Shown here: positions 30,501 through 38,835 of the stretch, one piece after another
Position numbering within the stretch: the first letter of the stretch is position 1
Layout: each line of letters begins with the position of its first letter
Assembly: GCF_001483755.1 (NCBI RefSeq)
Contig: NZ_LQBK01000040.1
Span: forward strand, 176,245-240,244
Reading direction: 5' to 3'
Length of the DNA: 64,000 nucleotides
Source of the DNA: Kocuria rosea subsp. polaris
GTDB taxonomy: Bacteria > Actinomycetota > Actinomycetes > Actinomycetales > Micrococcaceae
Notes under the pieces: generated by a model
Databases searched by the model: none
Told to the model about the DNA's origin: nothing
What the model saw: the letters and a program-made list of their open reading frames with translations, nothing else
Made by a program: the position numbers and the translations under genes

Positions 30501-32333
30501 GTGGACCGTCTGCTCACCGTCCTCTCCCTCGACCGGATCAGCTTCCACGAGCTGTCGATGCGCTCGCGCGTGCTCCTGAGCCAGCTGCCGCTGTTCGTCA
30601 CGACCGTCGTGCTCGTCGCCGGGATCTGGGTCGTGCACGAGCCGCTCCGGGACGACCTGCGGGTTCAGCTCGCCCTGGCGCTCACGGTCGCGCTGACGGC
30701 CCTGTGCGTGCTGGTGCCGTGGGACCGGCTGCCCCACGGGGCGTTCCTGGCGGTGCCGGTCCTGGACTTCGTGCCCATCACGCTGCTGCGGGAGGGCACG
30801 CTGAGCACGGTGACCGGGGTGGGCATGATGGCGGCGTTCCCCGTCATCTGGTTCACCGGCTCGGGGCGGCTGCCCCGGGCGGCCGCCCCGCTGGGGTTCC
30901 TGCTGACCCTCGCCATGGTGTGGGTCCCCCTCCTGGTCCCGCCCCGGCCGCTGAGCGCGCAGCTGCTGACGGCCCCGCTGCTGATCCCGTTCATGCTGCT
31001 GGGCATCGGGCTCACCGTCCAGGTGCTGTCGAACAGCATGGAGCGCCAGAACGCCGAGCTCGAGGCCAAGGACGCCGAGCTGCGCCGGCTGCTGAGCGCG
31101 ACCGCGCGGCGGGAGCGGCTGCTGAACACCGTCCTGGACACGGTGGACGTGGGCGTGCTGGCGATCGACGAGCACGGCCACGACATCCTCATGAACCGGC
31201 GCCAGCACCGGATCCACGAGCTCTCCCTGCCCGAGGGGATGCGGGACGGCGCCGAGGCGGACCTGCGCGTCTACGGGGACGCGGGCGGGACGCCGCTGCC
31301 GGCGGAGCGGCGTCCCGCCCGCCGCGCCATCCGCGGCGAGTCCTTCTCCGACGTCCTGATCTGGGCGGGGGAGCCGCCCGTGCAGCGGGTCCTCTCCGTG
31401 TCCGCCCGGGTGCTCCGGGACGAGGACGGGAGGACCGAGGGCTCCGTCCTGTCCTTCAACGACGTGACCGAGCTGGTGGCCGCGCTGCAGGCCAAGGACG
31501 ACTTCCTGGCCGGCGTCTCGCACGAGCTGCGCACCCCCCTGACGTCCATCCGCGGCTACACCGAGCTGCTGGCCATGGACGACCGGCTCCCCGGGCACGT
31601 CCGCTCCGGGCTCGAGGTCGTCGAGCGCAACGCGGACCAGCTGCTCGTGCTGGTCGAGGACCTCCTCCGCACGGCCGGCCCCGGTCTGGAGCTGCAGCTG
31701 GTGGAGGCCGACCTCGTCGCGGTGGTCCAGCAGTCCGCGGCGGCGGCCGGGCTCCGTGCGGCGGAGGCGGGAGTGGACCTGCGGGTCGACGCCCCGTCCC
31801 GCCTGGCCCTGCCGTGCGACCCCGTGCGCCTGGGCCAGGTCCTCGACAACCTGCTCTCGAACGCCATCAAGTACTCCCCGGACGGCGGGCCGGTGACGGT
31901 CCGGGTGACCCCCGCCGGGGCCACCGTGCGGGTGGAGGTCGCCGACCGCGGCATGGGCATGCGCCCGGAGGACGCCGAGAACGTCTTCGGCCGGTTCTTC
32001 CGCAGCCGCAACGCCCGGATGAGCGCGATCCCGGGGCTGGGCCTGGGCCTGGCGGTGGTGCGCGAGATCGTCCAGCGCCACGGCGGCACCGTCCGGTGCG
32101 AGAGTGCGCCGGGGCAGGGGACGGTCTTCACCCTGGACCTGCCCGCGGCCGGACCGGCCGGCGCGGAGGCCGACAGCGCGGAGGACGGCGCCCGGGCGGC
32201 GCGGGGCGGCTCAGCGGCTGTACTCGAGCCGGACGGAGCCGTCGTCGGGCAGGACCAGGACCGTGCTGTGCTCGACGGTCCAGCCCTCGGGCAGCAGGAA
32301 GTACCGGCCGCCGCGCAGCGTGAGCAGCCGTAG
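30501..32333 (+). CDS. membrane sensor histidine kinase with PAS domain
   Basis: 610 residues. There are five or six N-terminal membrane helices (about 30-190), a short coiled coil (NAELEAKDAELRRLLSATARR), a PAS-like domain (VDVGVLAIDEHGHDILMNRRQHRIHEL), and HisKA with GVSHELRTPLTSIRGY (phospho-His near 344). The HATPase has LDNLLSNAIKYSPDGGPV and GLGLGLAVVREIVQRHGG. GTG 30501 is preferred because GGAAGAGA lies seven bases upstream; ATG 30471 is in frame but has no ribosome site. The last about 60 residues after the ATPase fold are low-complexity and lie antisense to the end of the convergent membrane-protein gene. It is the probable phosphodonor of the divergent receiver-PP2C. Confidence 0.88.
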   Translation: MDRLLTVLSLDRISFHELSMRSRVLLSQLPLFVTTVVLVAGIWVVHEPLRDDLRVQLALALTVALTALCVLVPWDRLPHGAFLAVPVLDFVPITLLREGTLSTVTGVGMMAAFPVIWFTGSGRLPRAAAPLGFLLTLAMVWVPLLVPPRPLSAQLLTAPLLIPFMLLGIGLTVQVLSNSMERQNAELEAKDAELRRLLSATARRERLLNTVLDTVDVGVLAIDEHGHDILMNRRQHRIHELSLPEGMRDGAEADLRVYGDAGGTPLPAERRPARRAIRGESFSDVLIWAGEPPVQRVLSVSARVLRDEDGRTEGSVLSFNDVTELVAALQAKDDFLAGVSHELRTPLTSIRGYTELLAMDDRLPGHVRSGLEVVERNADQLLVLVEDLLRTAGPGLELQLVEADLVAVVQQSAAAAGLRAAEAGVDLRVDAPSRLALPCDPVRLGQVLDNLLSNAIKYSPDGGPVTVRVTPAGATVRVEVADRGMGMRPEDAENVFGRFFRSRNARMSAIPGLGLGLAVVREIVQRHGGTVRCESAPGQGTVFTLDLPAAGPAGAEADSAEDGARAARGGSAAVLEPDGAVVGQDQDRAVLDGPALGQQEVPAAAQREQP

Positions 32334-33086
32334 ACGGTCGTAGCGGTGGAGCGGGTCGTCCGGCGTGCCCACCTGCTCTGTGCCGACCCCGGGGAGACCC
32401 ACGTGCAGCGGCTCCTCGCTGTAGACGACCGCTCGTGGCAGATCCTCCCGGTCCCTCTGCAGCGCCTGCGCCATGAGCCGTCCCGTCTCCTCGGCCGCGG
32501 CGGTCGTGCCCCAGAACACCAGGAGGCCGACCACCGACACCAGTGCGGCGGCGCCCAGGAGCTGGCCGCGCGGCGCGGTGGGCGGCCGGTCCCTGGCCGT
32601 GACGCGCCGCCGGAGCCCGGCGGCCCACGCGGCGCCCAGGACGCACAGCGCCATGGCGAAGGGGAGGATCCAGGCCTCCCTGCTGTCCCGAACGGTGCGC
32701 TCCAGGAGCCACCCGGCGACGGCCAGCCCGATGAAGAACCACGTCCCCCGGCGCGCCCACCGCGCCACCTGCGCGCTCCCGGACGCCCGGACGCGCGCGT
32801 CGACGCGCTCGCGGACCAGGCGGTCCGCCCACAGCCCGGCGAGGAGGGCCACGGCGATCCAGAAGAGGATGCCGTACAGGGAGCTGATGCTCAGCAGCAG
32901 GTAGTCCTGGGTGGTGTAGCCGAAGAGGTGCACGTCCAGGCCCATCGCCCGGGCCTGGGCGCCGGCGCGGACCCAGCCGTAGTAGACGAGCAGGGCCGTG
33001 AGCAGGCCGACCGAGACGCCCAGCTCCGAGACCGCCTGGACCAGGCGCGTCCAGAGCGGGGCCGTGGCCGGTCCCTCCGCCGCCAC
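32211..33086 (-). CDS. uncharacterised membrane protein
   Basis: 291 residues, not recognised. There are four or five membrane helices (near 15-35, 50-75, 100-118, 128-148 and 170-190), then a soluble C-terminal domain of about 90 residues (RLMAQALQRDREDLPRAVVYSEEPLHVGLPG...). It starts at GTG 33086, eight bases after the lipoprotein stop, without a clear ribosome site; the exact start is uncertain. It is co-transcribed with the lipoprotein. Its last 123 bases overlap the 3' end of the kinase gene on the other strand. Confidence 0.6.
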   Translation of the reverse strand: MAAEGPATAPLWTRLVQAVSELGVSVGLLTALLVYYGWVRAGAQARAMGLDVHLFGYTTQDYLLLSISSLYGILFWIAVALLAGLWADRLVRERVDARVRASGSAQVARWARRGTWFFIGLAVAGWLLERTVRDSREAWILPFAMALCVLGAAWAAGLRRRVTARDRPPTAPRGQLLGAAALVSVVGLLVFWGTTAAAEETGRLMAQALQRDREDLPRAVVYSEEPLHVGLPGVGTEQVGTPDDPLHRYDRLRLLTLRGGRYFLLPEGWTVEHSTVLVLPDDGSVRLEYSR

Positions 33087-33094
33087 CGGGGCGC

Positions 33095-34006
33095 CTACGG
33101 CGTGGGCGCCGGAGCCGGTGTGCCCGCCGGAGCCGGTGTGCCGGTCGGGCCCTGGCCGGCCGTCGGCGGACCGGGGCAGGCGGTCGCCGGCACCTCGTAG
33201 ACGAGGTGGGCCAGGCCGCCGACGGGCCAGTCCGCGTCCGTGACGGACACCGGGACGTGGCCGGTCACGTCGGACGGAGGGGCGCGGAAGAACAGGCTCC
33301 CGTTGCCCTGCTCCACCGGCACCTCCGTGGCGCCCACCGTCACGGCGCGGATGCCCTCGGGCGGCATCCACTCGAGATTGCCCTGCAGGAAGACCGGGGC
33401 GCCACCGCAGGTGGAGACGGGGATCTCGGGGCCCTCGAGCCCGGGGGCCAGGGGGGAGACGAGGCCCTCCAGGACCAGGGGACAGGCCGTGCCCTCGGGC
33501 ACCCGCAGGTCCGGGACCGCCTCCGGCGCCCTGCGGTGGAACTCGACCAGCCGCTGCAGGCCCGCCACGGTCTCCTCCTCCCAGCAGCTGCCGGGGGCGG
33601 GGGCGGCGGCCAGGGCCTCCTCGCCCTGCCGCCACAGCTCGTCGTCGTTGGTCGTGGCGGCCTCGCACAGGAGGGCGCCGGCCCGCGGGATGGGCTGACC
33701 CCGGGACGAGAGCAGCTGCTCGTCGCCGCAGTCGCCGTCCTTCAGGGGGTCGTACCACAGCGGGGTGCCCTCCCCATTGGGCCCGATCCGCAGCCAGGTC
33801 AGGATGCGCGAGACCGGGGGGTCGCCGGTCTCGCCCGGCGAGGCGACCGCGGACCCGGACGGAGCCGCGGAGCCCGAGGGGTTCGCGGAGCCGGACGGGG
33901 CGGGCGTGCTCGGGGACGAGCCGGGGGAGCCGCCGCAGGCCGGCACGGTCAGTGCTGCTCCGGCCAGGACGAGTTCGCAGAGCAGCTGTCGGGAACGGAG
34001 TTGCAT
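33095..34006 (-). CDS. uncharacterised lipoprotein
   Basis: 303 residues. A signal peptide (QLLCELVLAGAALTVPAC) has a lipobox-like end VPAC at Cys24. A Ser/Gly/Pro-rich linker (about 25-60) follows, then a globular part with two or three Cys pairs (GDCGDEQLL, CEAATTNDDELW, GSCWEEETV, ACPLVLE, STCGGAPVFL). The tail is Pro/Ala/Gly-Thr rich (TGTPAPAGTPAPAPTP). No known family was recognised. The gene leads the two-gene operon with the membrane protein downstream, so the pair may form an envelope complex. Confidence 0.65.
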   Translation of the reverse strand: MQLRSRQLLCELVLAGAALTVPACGGSPGSSPSTPAPSGSANPSGSAAPSGSAVASPGETGDPPVSRILTWLRIGPNGEGTPLWYDPLKDGDCGDEQLLSSRGQPIPRAGALLCEAATTNDDELWRQGEEALAAAPAPGSCWEEETVAGLQRLVEFHRRAPEAVPDLRVPEGTACPLVLEGLVSPLAPGLEGPEIPVSTCGGAPVFLQGNLEWMPPEGIRAVTVGATEVPVEQGNGSLFFRAPPSDVTGHVPVSVTDADWPVGGLAHLVYEVPATACPGPPTAGQGPTGTPAPAGTPAPAPTP

Positions 34007-34157
34007 GGTGCACCGCCAAAGTCGTCCGTGGTGGCCGGTCGCCCGGAACAGCCTCAGCGTACGGCGGGCCCCGTGCGAGAAACAGGGCAGTGACCTGCGG
34101 TGACGCGACTGTGACGGCGGTTGCGCACCGTCCGGCGGGGGCGGCCGGGGAAGTGCA

Positions 34158-34190
34158 GAAGGCTCCGGACCCAGGGGGTCCGGAGCCTTC
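34158..34190. terminator. terminator hairpin after tRNA-Thr
   Basis: A 15-bp perfect stem (GAAGGCTCCGGACCC and its complement) around the loop AGG. Confidence 0.8.
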
Positions 34191-34200
34191 CGTCCGTCGG

Positions 34201-34273
34201 AGCCTCCTGTCGGAATCGAACCGACGACCTTTTCATTACGAGTGAAACGCTCTACCGACTGAGCTAAGGAGGC
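34201..34273 (-). tRNA. tRNA-Thr (CGT)
   Basis: 73-base tRNA on the minus strand. The acceptor stem is GCCTCCT/AGGAGGC with discriminator T. The anticodon stem is TTTCA/TGAAA with loop CTCGTAA (anticodon CGT), and the T loop is GGTTCGATTCC. CCA is not encoded. It reads ACG. A TACAGT -10 candidate lies at 34313-34318 on the same strand. Confidence 0.95.
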
Positions 34274-34494
34274 GTGCACGCAGCCGTCCGGGACGGCCTC
34301 AGTGCAGGTGAAACTGTAGCAGAGAGCGGCGGGGCGTCCCCAATCGGGGCGGCCCGGCGCCGTGCGGGCGTTCCCCGGGAGTTCACCGGCTCTTCGGCCG
34401 GCCCGCCTTACCGGCCCGGGGGAGCGGGGCGCAGCATGGACGGACACGACGACGGGGCGGGCCGCTGCGGTCCGCCCGGAACAGGAGCACCCCC

Positions 34495-35214
34495 GTGCGC
34501 ACCCCGGACAGCGGCATCGCGCCGGACCTCGAGCTGGCCTTCCTCGACATGTCCGGGACGGTGTTCCACGACAACGGGATCATGGAGCGGGCCTTCGAGC
34601 GCACCGTGACGGGCCTCGGCGTCGACCCCGGCTCCGAGCGGTTCGGGCAGATGCTCCAGCACGTCCGGGGCACGCTGGGCCAGTCGAAGGCCGGGGTGCT
34701 CGAGCAGCTGTTCGCCGCCGAGCCCGAGCGCGCCCGGCAGGCGGTCCGGGACTTCGGGCGCCATCTCGACGAGCTGCTGGCCACCGAGGGGGTCGTTCCC
34801 GTGGCGGGCGCGGAGGAGGCCGTCACGGCGCTGCGCGAGGCGGGCCTGCGGGTGTGCCTGGCCACCGGCTACGACCGGCACAGCCTCAACACGCTCCTGG
34901 AGCAGCTCGGCTGGACCGGTCTCGCCGACCTCAGCCTGTGTCCCTCGGACGCGGGGCGCGGACGGCCCTGGCCGGACATGGTGCTCACCGCGGTGCTGGC
35001 GCTGGACCTCGGCGACGTCCGCCGGGTCATGGTCGTGGGGGACACCGCCGCGGACGTGCAGGCCGGGCTGCGGGCCGGGTCCGCCGCGGTGGTCGGCGTC
35101 CGCACGGGCGCGCACGACGCCGCGTCCCTGCGCGCGGCCGGGGCCCACGTGGTGGTCGACTCGGTCCGGGACCTGCCCGGTCTCGTCCGGGCGCCGGTGC
35201 CCGGACGGCGCTGA
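34495..35214 (+). CDS. HAD hydrolase, phosphonatase-like
   Basis: 239 residues of the haloacid-dehalogenase fold. Motif I is LDMSGTVFHDNG (nucleophile Asp18), where the usual second Asp of DxDGT is replaced by Ser, as in phosphonoacetaldehyde-hydrolase relatives whose motif reads DMAGT. Motif II is CLATGYDR, the Lys/Arg region is PSDAGRGRPWPDM and motif IV is VMVVGDTAADVQAGLRAG. A four-helix cap lies between motifs I and II. The substrate is a small phosphate or phosphonate, not identifiable here. The start GTG has GGAG seven bases upstream. Confidence 0.83.
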   Translation: MRTPDSGIAPDLELAFLDMSGTVFHDNGIMERAFERTVTGLGVDPGSERFGQMLQHVRGTLGQSKAGVLEQLFAAEPERARQAVRDFGRHLDELLATEGVVPVAGAEEAVTALREAGLRVCLATGYDRHSLNTLLEQLGWTGLADLSLCPSDAGRGRPWPDMVLTAVLALDLGDVRRVMVVGDTAADVQAGLRAGSAAVVGVRTGAHDAASLRAAGAHVVVDSVRDLPGLVRAPVPGRR

Positions 35215-35396
35215 CGCCCACCGCGCCACGGGGTGACGGCGGGGCACGACGGCGGGGCGGCGGCCCGGACCGTGCGCGAGTGTGACGCGCTCCGTCGGGC
35301 GGGGGCGACGACGCCCCTCGGATGTTGGCATGCTGGACGACGGACGACGGACGCCCGGCCGTCCGGACCCGCAGCGAGCACCCCGCAGAGGACGCC

Positions 35397-36047
35397 ATGG
35401 AAAGCGCACACCTGTCCCCCCACCGTGTCCGGCACCGGTCGTGGCGGCCCGCCCAGCGGCTCGCGCTCCTGGGCGCGCTGGTCTCCTTCGGGCTGCTCGG
35501 GCTGCTCAGCCTGCTGGCCGGCGTCGAGACCGTGGTGCGGGCCGGGCAGGGGTCGGCCGATCTGTGGCTGGAGGCCGCGGCGGTGACCGCGCCCAGCATG
35601 GTGGACCTGGGCCCGGGCCTCTCCTCGCAGGGCTACGACCACGTGCACGTGGGCGTGACGGGGGTGAGCCCGTCGAGCATGGTGCCCTACGCGCTGACCC
35701 TGGCGCTCGGCTCCACGGTGTTCGCCGGGATCTGCGCCTTCCTGGCGTACCTGTGCGGCCGCATCTACCTCGGCAGGCCGTTCGGGCGGGTCCTGACCGC
35801 GGGACTGACGGCCTGCTCGGCGGCGCTCGTGGGACTCGCCCTGCTCGGCCCGCTCCTGTTCGCCACGGCCCAGGCGCGGATCTTCGCCGACCTCGGCGTC
35901 GACCTCGGCCGGGCTCCCTTCGTCAACGACTACGCCTTCGGCGACACCGACGCGGTCGTGCTGGTCGCCGGCGTGCTCCTCGGGCTGACGGCGCTGGCCT
36001 TCCGCGCGGGCGGAGGGCTCCAGCCGGAGGAGCAGGACCCGGCCTGA
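35397..36047 (+). CDS. uncharacterised four-helix membrane protein
   Basis: 216 residues. There are four hydrophobic segments (about 20-42, 100-122, 132-155 and 188-208), with an extracytoplasmic-looking loop between the first two (TVVRAGQGSADLWLEAAAVTAPSMVDLGPGLSSQG). The arrangement is reminiscent of DUF2975 proteins but this was not verified. AGAGGA lies before the ATG. It is convergent with the TAP-like hydrolase gene. Confidence 0.6.
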   Translation: MESAHLSPHRVRHRSWRPAQRLALLGALVSFGLLGLLSLLAGVETVVRAGQGSADLWLEAAAVTAPSMVDLGPGLSSQGYDHVHVGVTGVSPSSMVPYALTLALGSTVFAGICAFLAYLCGRIYLGRPFGRVLTAGLTACSAALVGLALLGPLLFATAQARIFADLGVDLGRAPFVNDYAFGDTDAVVLVAGVLLGLTALAFRAGGGLQPEEQDPA

Positions 36048-36072
36048 CGGAGGGGGTCCGGGTCGTCCGGCC

Positions 36073-37662
36073 TCACGAGCAGGTCGTCCCCGGCTCGGGG
36101 AGCTCGCCCTCGAGCAGGTAGGCGTCCACGGCGTCCTGCACGCAGCGGTTGCCGGCCGAGTAGGCGGTGTGGCCGTAGCTGTCGTAGGTCAGCAGCCGGG
36201 CGCTGTCGAGCTGCTCCACGAGGGCCTCGGACCAGTGGTAGGGCGTCGCGGGGTCGTGCGTGGTGCCCACCACGAGGACGGGATCAGCGCCCTCGGCGTC
36301 GATCGGCTCCTCGAGGCCCGCCGGCTCGGCGGGCCAGCCCTGGCACGCGGCGTCGCCGTAGCCGAGGTACGGGCCGAAGGTCGGCGCGACCTGCTCGAGC
36401 TCCTCCTGGTGCCGGGCCATCTGCTCCGCCGTGACCGTCCCCTCGGGCCGGTCGAGGCAGTTGACGGCCGTGAACGCCATCGTGGTGTTGTTCGTGTACC
36501 GGCCCTCGGCGTTGCGTCCGTGCGTGGCGTCCGACTGGGCGAGCAGCGCGGAGAAGTCGCCCTCGAAGGCGTCCCCCAGGGACTCGTTGAGCGCCTCGTA
36601 GGTGCTGGTCGAGTAGAGCGGGCCCAGGATGCCCTCGACCACGTTGGTGGCGGTGACCCGGCGGCCGTCCGCGGCGGTCACGGTCCCGTCCTCCACGGAG
36701 GCGATGAGCTCCTGGACGCGGGTCATCGCCTCGTCCACGGAGACGCCGGCCAGCACGCAGTCCGGGTTCTCGAACTGGCACTGCTGCACCCAGTGGCGCA
36801 GGTTCGCCTCGAAGCCCTCGGCCTGGTCCGTGGTGGCCTCCATGTCGCTGAGGGTCGGGTCCACGCCGCCGTCGAGCACGAGCCGGCCGACCCGCTCGGG
36901 GAACAGCTCGGCGTACACCGCGCCGAGGTGCGTGCCGTAGGAGAAGCCCAGGTAGGTCATCCGCTCGTCGCCGAGGACGGCCCGGAGCACGTCCATGTCC
37001 CGGGCGGCGCTCACGGTGTCCATCTCGGCCACGAGCTCGCCGGAGTCCTGCACGCACGCGGCGCCGAGCTGCTCGTACTCCGCCCGGATCTGCGCGGCCG
37101 GCTGCTCCTGCGGGTCGAACATCGGCTCGGCGCGCCACGCGTCCAGCTCCGCGTCGTCGAGGCACTCGATCCCCTCGGAGCGGCTCACCCCGCGCGGGTC
37201 GAAGCCCACGACGTCGTAGGCCTCGCGCACGTCGCCGGTGACCGTGTACTGCGCGTAGAGCATCGCGTCCACCCCGGAGGCACCGGGGCCGCCGGGGTTC
37301 AGGAGCAGGCTGCCGCGGGCGTCCCCGCGGGCGGGCAGGCGGGACATCACCACGGTGGTCGTCGGCCCGGCCGGGTCGGCGTAGTCGAGGGGCACCTCGA
37401 CGTCGGCGCACCGGAGGTCGTCCTGCGCGCCGTTCGTCTCCACCTCGAACTCGCAGTCCTCCCAGACGACGGTCTGCGTGTAGAAGCGCTGCAGCTCCTC
37501 GGGGCTGCCCTCGACGACGGCGCCGGTGGCGCCCCCCGAGGTCGGCTCGCCCGTGGCGCCGGCGCCGAGGGAGGAGCACCCGCTCAGGAGCAGGCCGGCC
37601 GCGCCCAGCACGGCCGTGGCGGGCAGGAGGGCGCGGCGCGAAGGGGCGGCACGGCGGATCAT
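36073..37662 (-). CDS. secreted alpha/beta hydrolase lipoprotein, TAP-like tripeptidyl aminopeptidase
   Basis: 529 residues. A signal peptide ends in the lipobox LSGC (Cys29). The hydrolase core has LNPGGPGASGVDAML (oxyanion region), nucleophile LGFSYGTHLGAVYAE (Ser near 241) and LDGGVDPTLSD. The C-terminal TAP-like domain has a catalytic Asp in VGTTHDPATPYHWSEAL and His in YDSYGHTAYSAGNRCV, plus Cys residues that probably form disulfides. Streptomyces relatives remove tripeptides from secreted proteins. GAGGAG stands close before the ATG. It follows holB by 33 bases and may be co-transcribed with tmk-holB. Confidence 0.9.
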   Translation of the reverse strand: MIRRAAPSRRALLPATAVLGAAGLLLSGCSSLGAGATGEPTSGGATGAVVEGSPEELQRFYTQTVVWEDCEFEVETNGAQDDLRCADVEVPLDYADPAGPTTTVVMSRLPARGDARGSLLLNPGGPGASGVDAMLYAQYTVTGDVREAYDVVGFDPRGVSRSEGIECLDDAELDAWRAEPMFDPQEQPAAQIRAEYEQLGAACVQDSGELVAEMDTVSAARDMDVLRAVLGDERMTYLGFSYGTHLGAVYAELFPERVGRLVLDGGVDPTLSDMEATTDQAEGFEANLRHWVQQCQFENPDCVLAGVSVDEAMTRVQELIASVEDGTVTAADGRRVTATNVVEGILGPLYSTSTYEALNESLGDAFEGDFSALLAQSDATHGRNAEGRYTNNTTMAFTAVNCLDRPEGTVTAEQMARHQEELEQVAPTFGPYLGYGDAACQGWPAEPAGLEEPIDAEGADPVLVVGTTHDPATPYHWSEALVEQLDSARLLTYDSYGHTAYSAGNRCVQDAVDAYLLEGELPEPGTTCS

Positions 37663-37695
37663 GGGGCTCCTCAGGGGGGTGCGGGAGGGGGGATT

Positions 37696-38835
37696 TCAGA
37701 GCAGGGAGACGGCCATGGCCTCGAAGGCCAGCTGCGCGCTGACGTTGGTGCGGATCCGGTCCCGGGTCCGGCTGATCACGTCGATGCGGTGCAGCGTCCG
37801 CTCGGGGGTCGCGTTGGACGCGTGGTCCTGCAGCTGCTGGGCCAGGTGCTCGTTGACCAGGGCGGAGCCCGTGCGCAGCTGGAGGGTCAGGACGTCGCGG
37901 TAGAAGGTCGTGAGGTCGATGAGGAAGCGGTCGAGGGTGTCCGTCTGGATCCGCCGGGACCGGCGCTTCTGGTCGGCCTCGAGCCGGTTGAGGGCGCCGC
38001 GGATGGCCGGCGGCACCCGTCCGGACTCCGGCGCGCCCAGGGCCACGAGCAGCTGCTTGCGCTCCGCCTCGTTGCGGGACTCGGCGTCCGCCTGGGACTC
38101 CTCCACGGCGATCTTGTGCAGCCGGTCCGCGGCCCGCACGGCGTCCGGCACCCCGGAGAGCTTCAGCGGCATGGAGACGACCTCCTGCCGCCGGGTGCGG
38201 GCGTCATCGTAGAGGGCGAGCCGCTTGGCGATCCCCACGTGGGACTGGGCGAGCCGGGCGCTCTCCTCCGCGCGCCGGCGCGGCACCCCGTGCCGGCGGA
38301 TCAGCAGCTCGGCCACGTCCTCCACGGCGGGCACCTTCAGCGTGGCCGGACGGCAGCGCGAGCGGATCGTCACGAGCACGTCCATGGGGCTCGGCGCGCA
38401 CAGCAGCCAGATGGTGTTCGGCGGGGGCTCCTCGATGGCCTTGAGCATCACGTTGGAGGTGCGCTCCGCCATGCGGTCGGCGTCCTCGACCACCATGACC
38501 CGCCAGCGGCCCACCGAGGGCCGGTCCTGGGCGCGGACCACGAGCTCGCGGGCCTCCTCGATGGTGATCTGCGGGTTCTCCGTGACGAAGTGGGTGAGGT
38601 CCGCGTGCGAGCTGGCCAGGACGGTGCGGCACGCGTGGCACTGCCCGCACCCGCGCTCGGCGGGGTCCTCCTGCTCGCACAGCAGGGCCGCGGCGAACGC
38701 GAGGGCGGCGTTGGAGCGGCCCGAGCCGGGTGGCCCCGTGAACAGCCAGGCGTGGGTGGGCCGGTCCTCCTGCGCGGCGCGCCGCAGCTGCGCCACCACG
38801 GCGTCCTGGCCCAGCAGCTGGTCCCACACGCTCAC
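37696..38835 (-). CDS. holB: DNA polymerase III subunit delta'
   Basis: 379-residue clamp-loader subunit. The AAA+ fold has GPPGSGRSNAALAFAAALLC, where Arg takes the place of the Walker A Lys, as expected for a delta' subunit that does not hydrolyse ATP. The zinc site is CEQEDPAERGCGQCHAC. It also has MVVEDADRMAERTSNVMLKAIEEPPPNTIWLL (sensor and Walker B-like region). The C-terminal collar domain is helical. GTG 38835 overlaps the tmk stop (GTGA), so the two are translationally coupled. Confidence 0.93.
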   Translation of the reverse strand: MSVWDQLLGQDAVVAQLRRAAQEDRPTHAWLFTGPPGSGRSNAALAFAAALLCEQEDPAERGCGQCHACRTVLASSHADLTHFVTENPQITIEEARELVVRAQDRPSVGRWRVMVVEDADRMAERTSNVMLKAIEEPPPNTIWLLCAPSPMDVLVTIRSRCRPATLKVPAVEDVAELLIRRHGVPRRRAEESARLAQSHVGIAKRLALYDDARTRRQEVVSMPLKLSGVPDAVRAADRLHKIAVEESQADAESRNEAERKQLLVALGAPESGRVPPAIRGALNRLEADQKRRSRRIQTDTLDRFLIDLTTFYRDVLTLQLRTGSALVNEHLAQQLQDHASNATPERTLHRIDVISRTRDRIRTNVSAQLAFEAMAVSLL

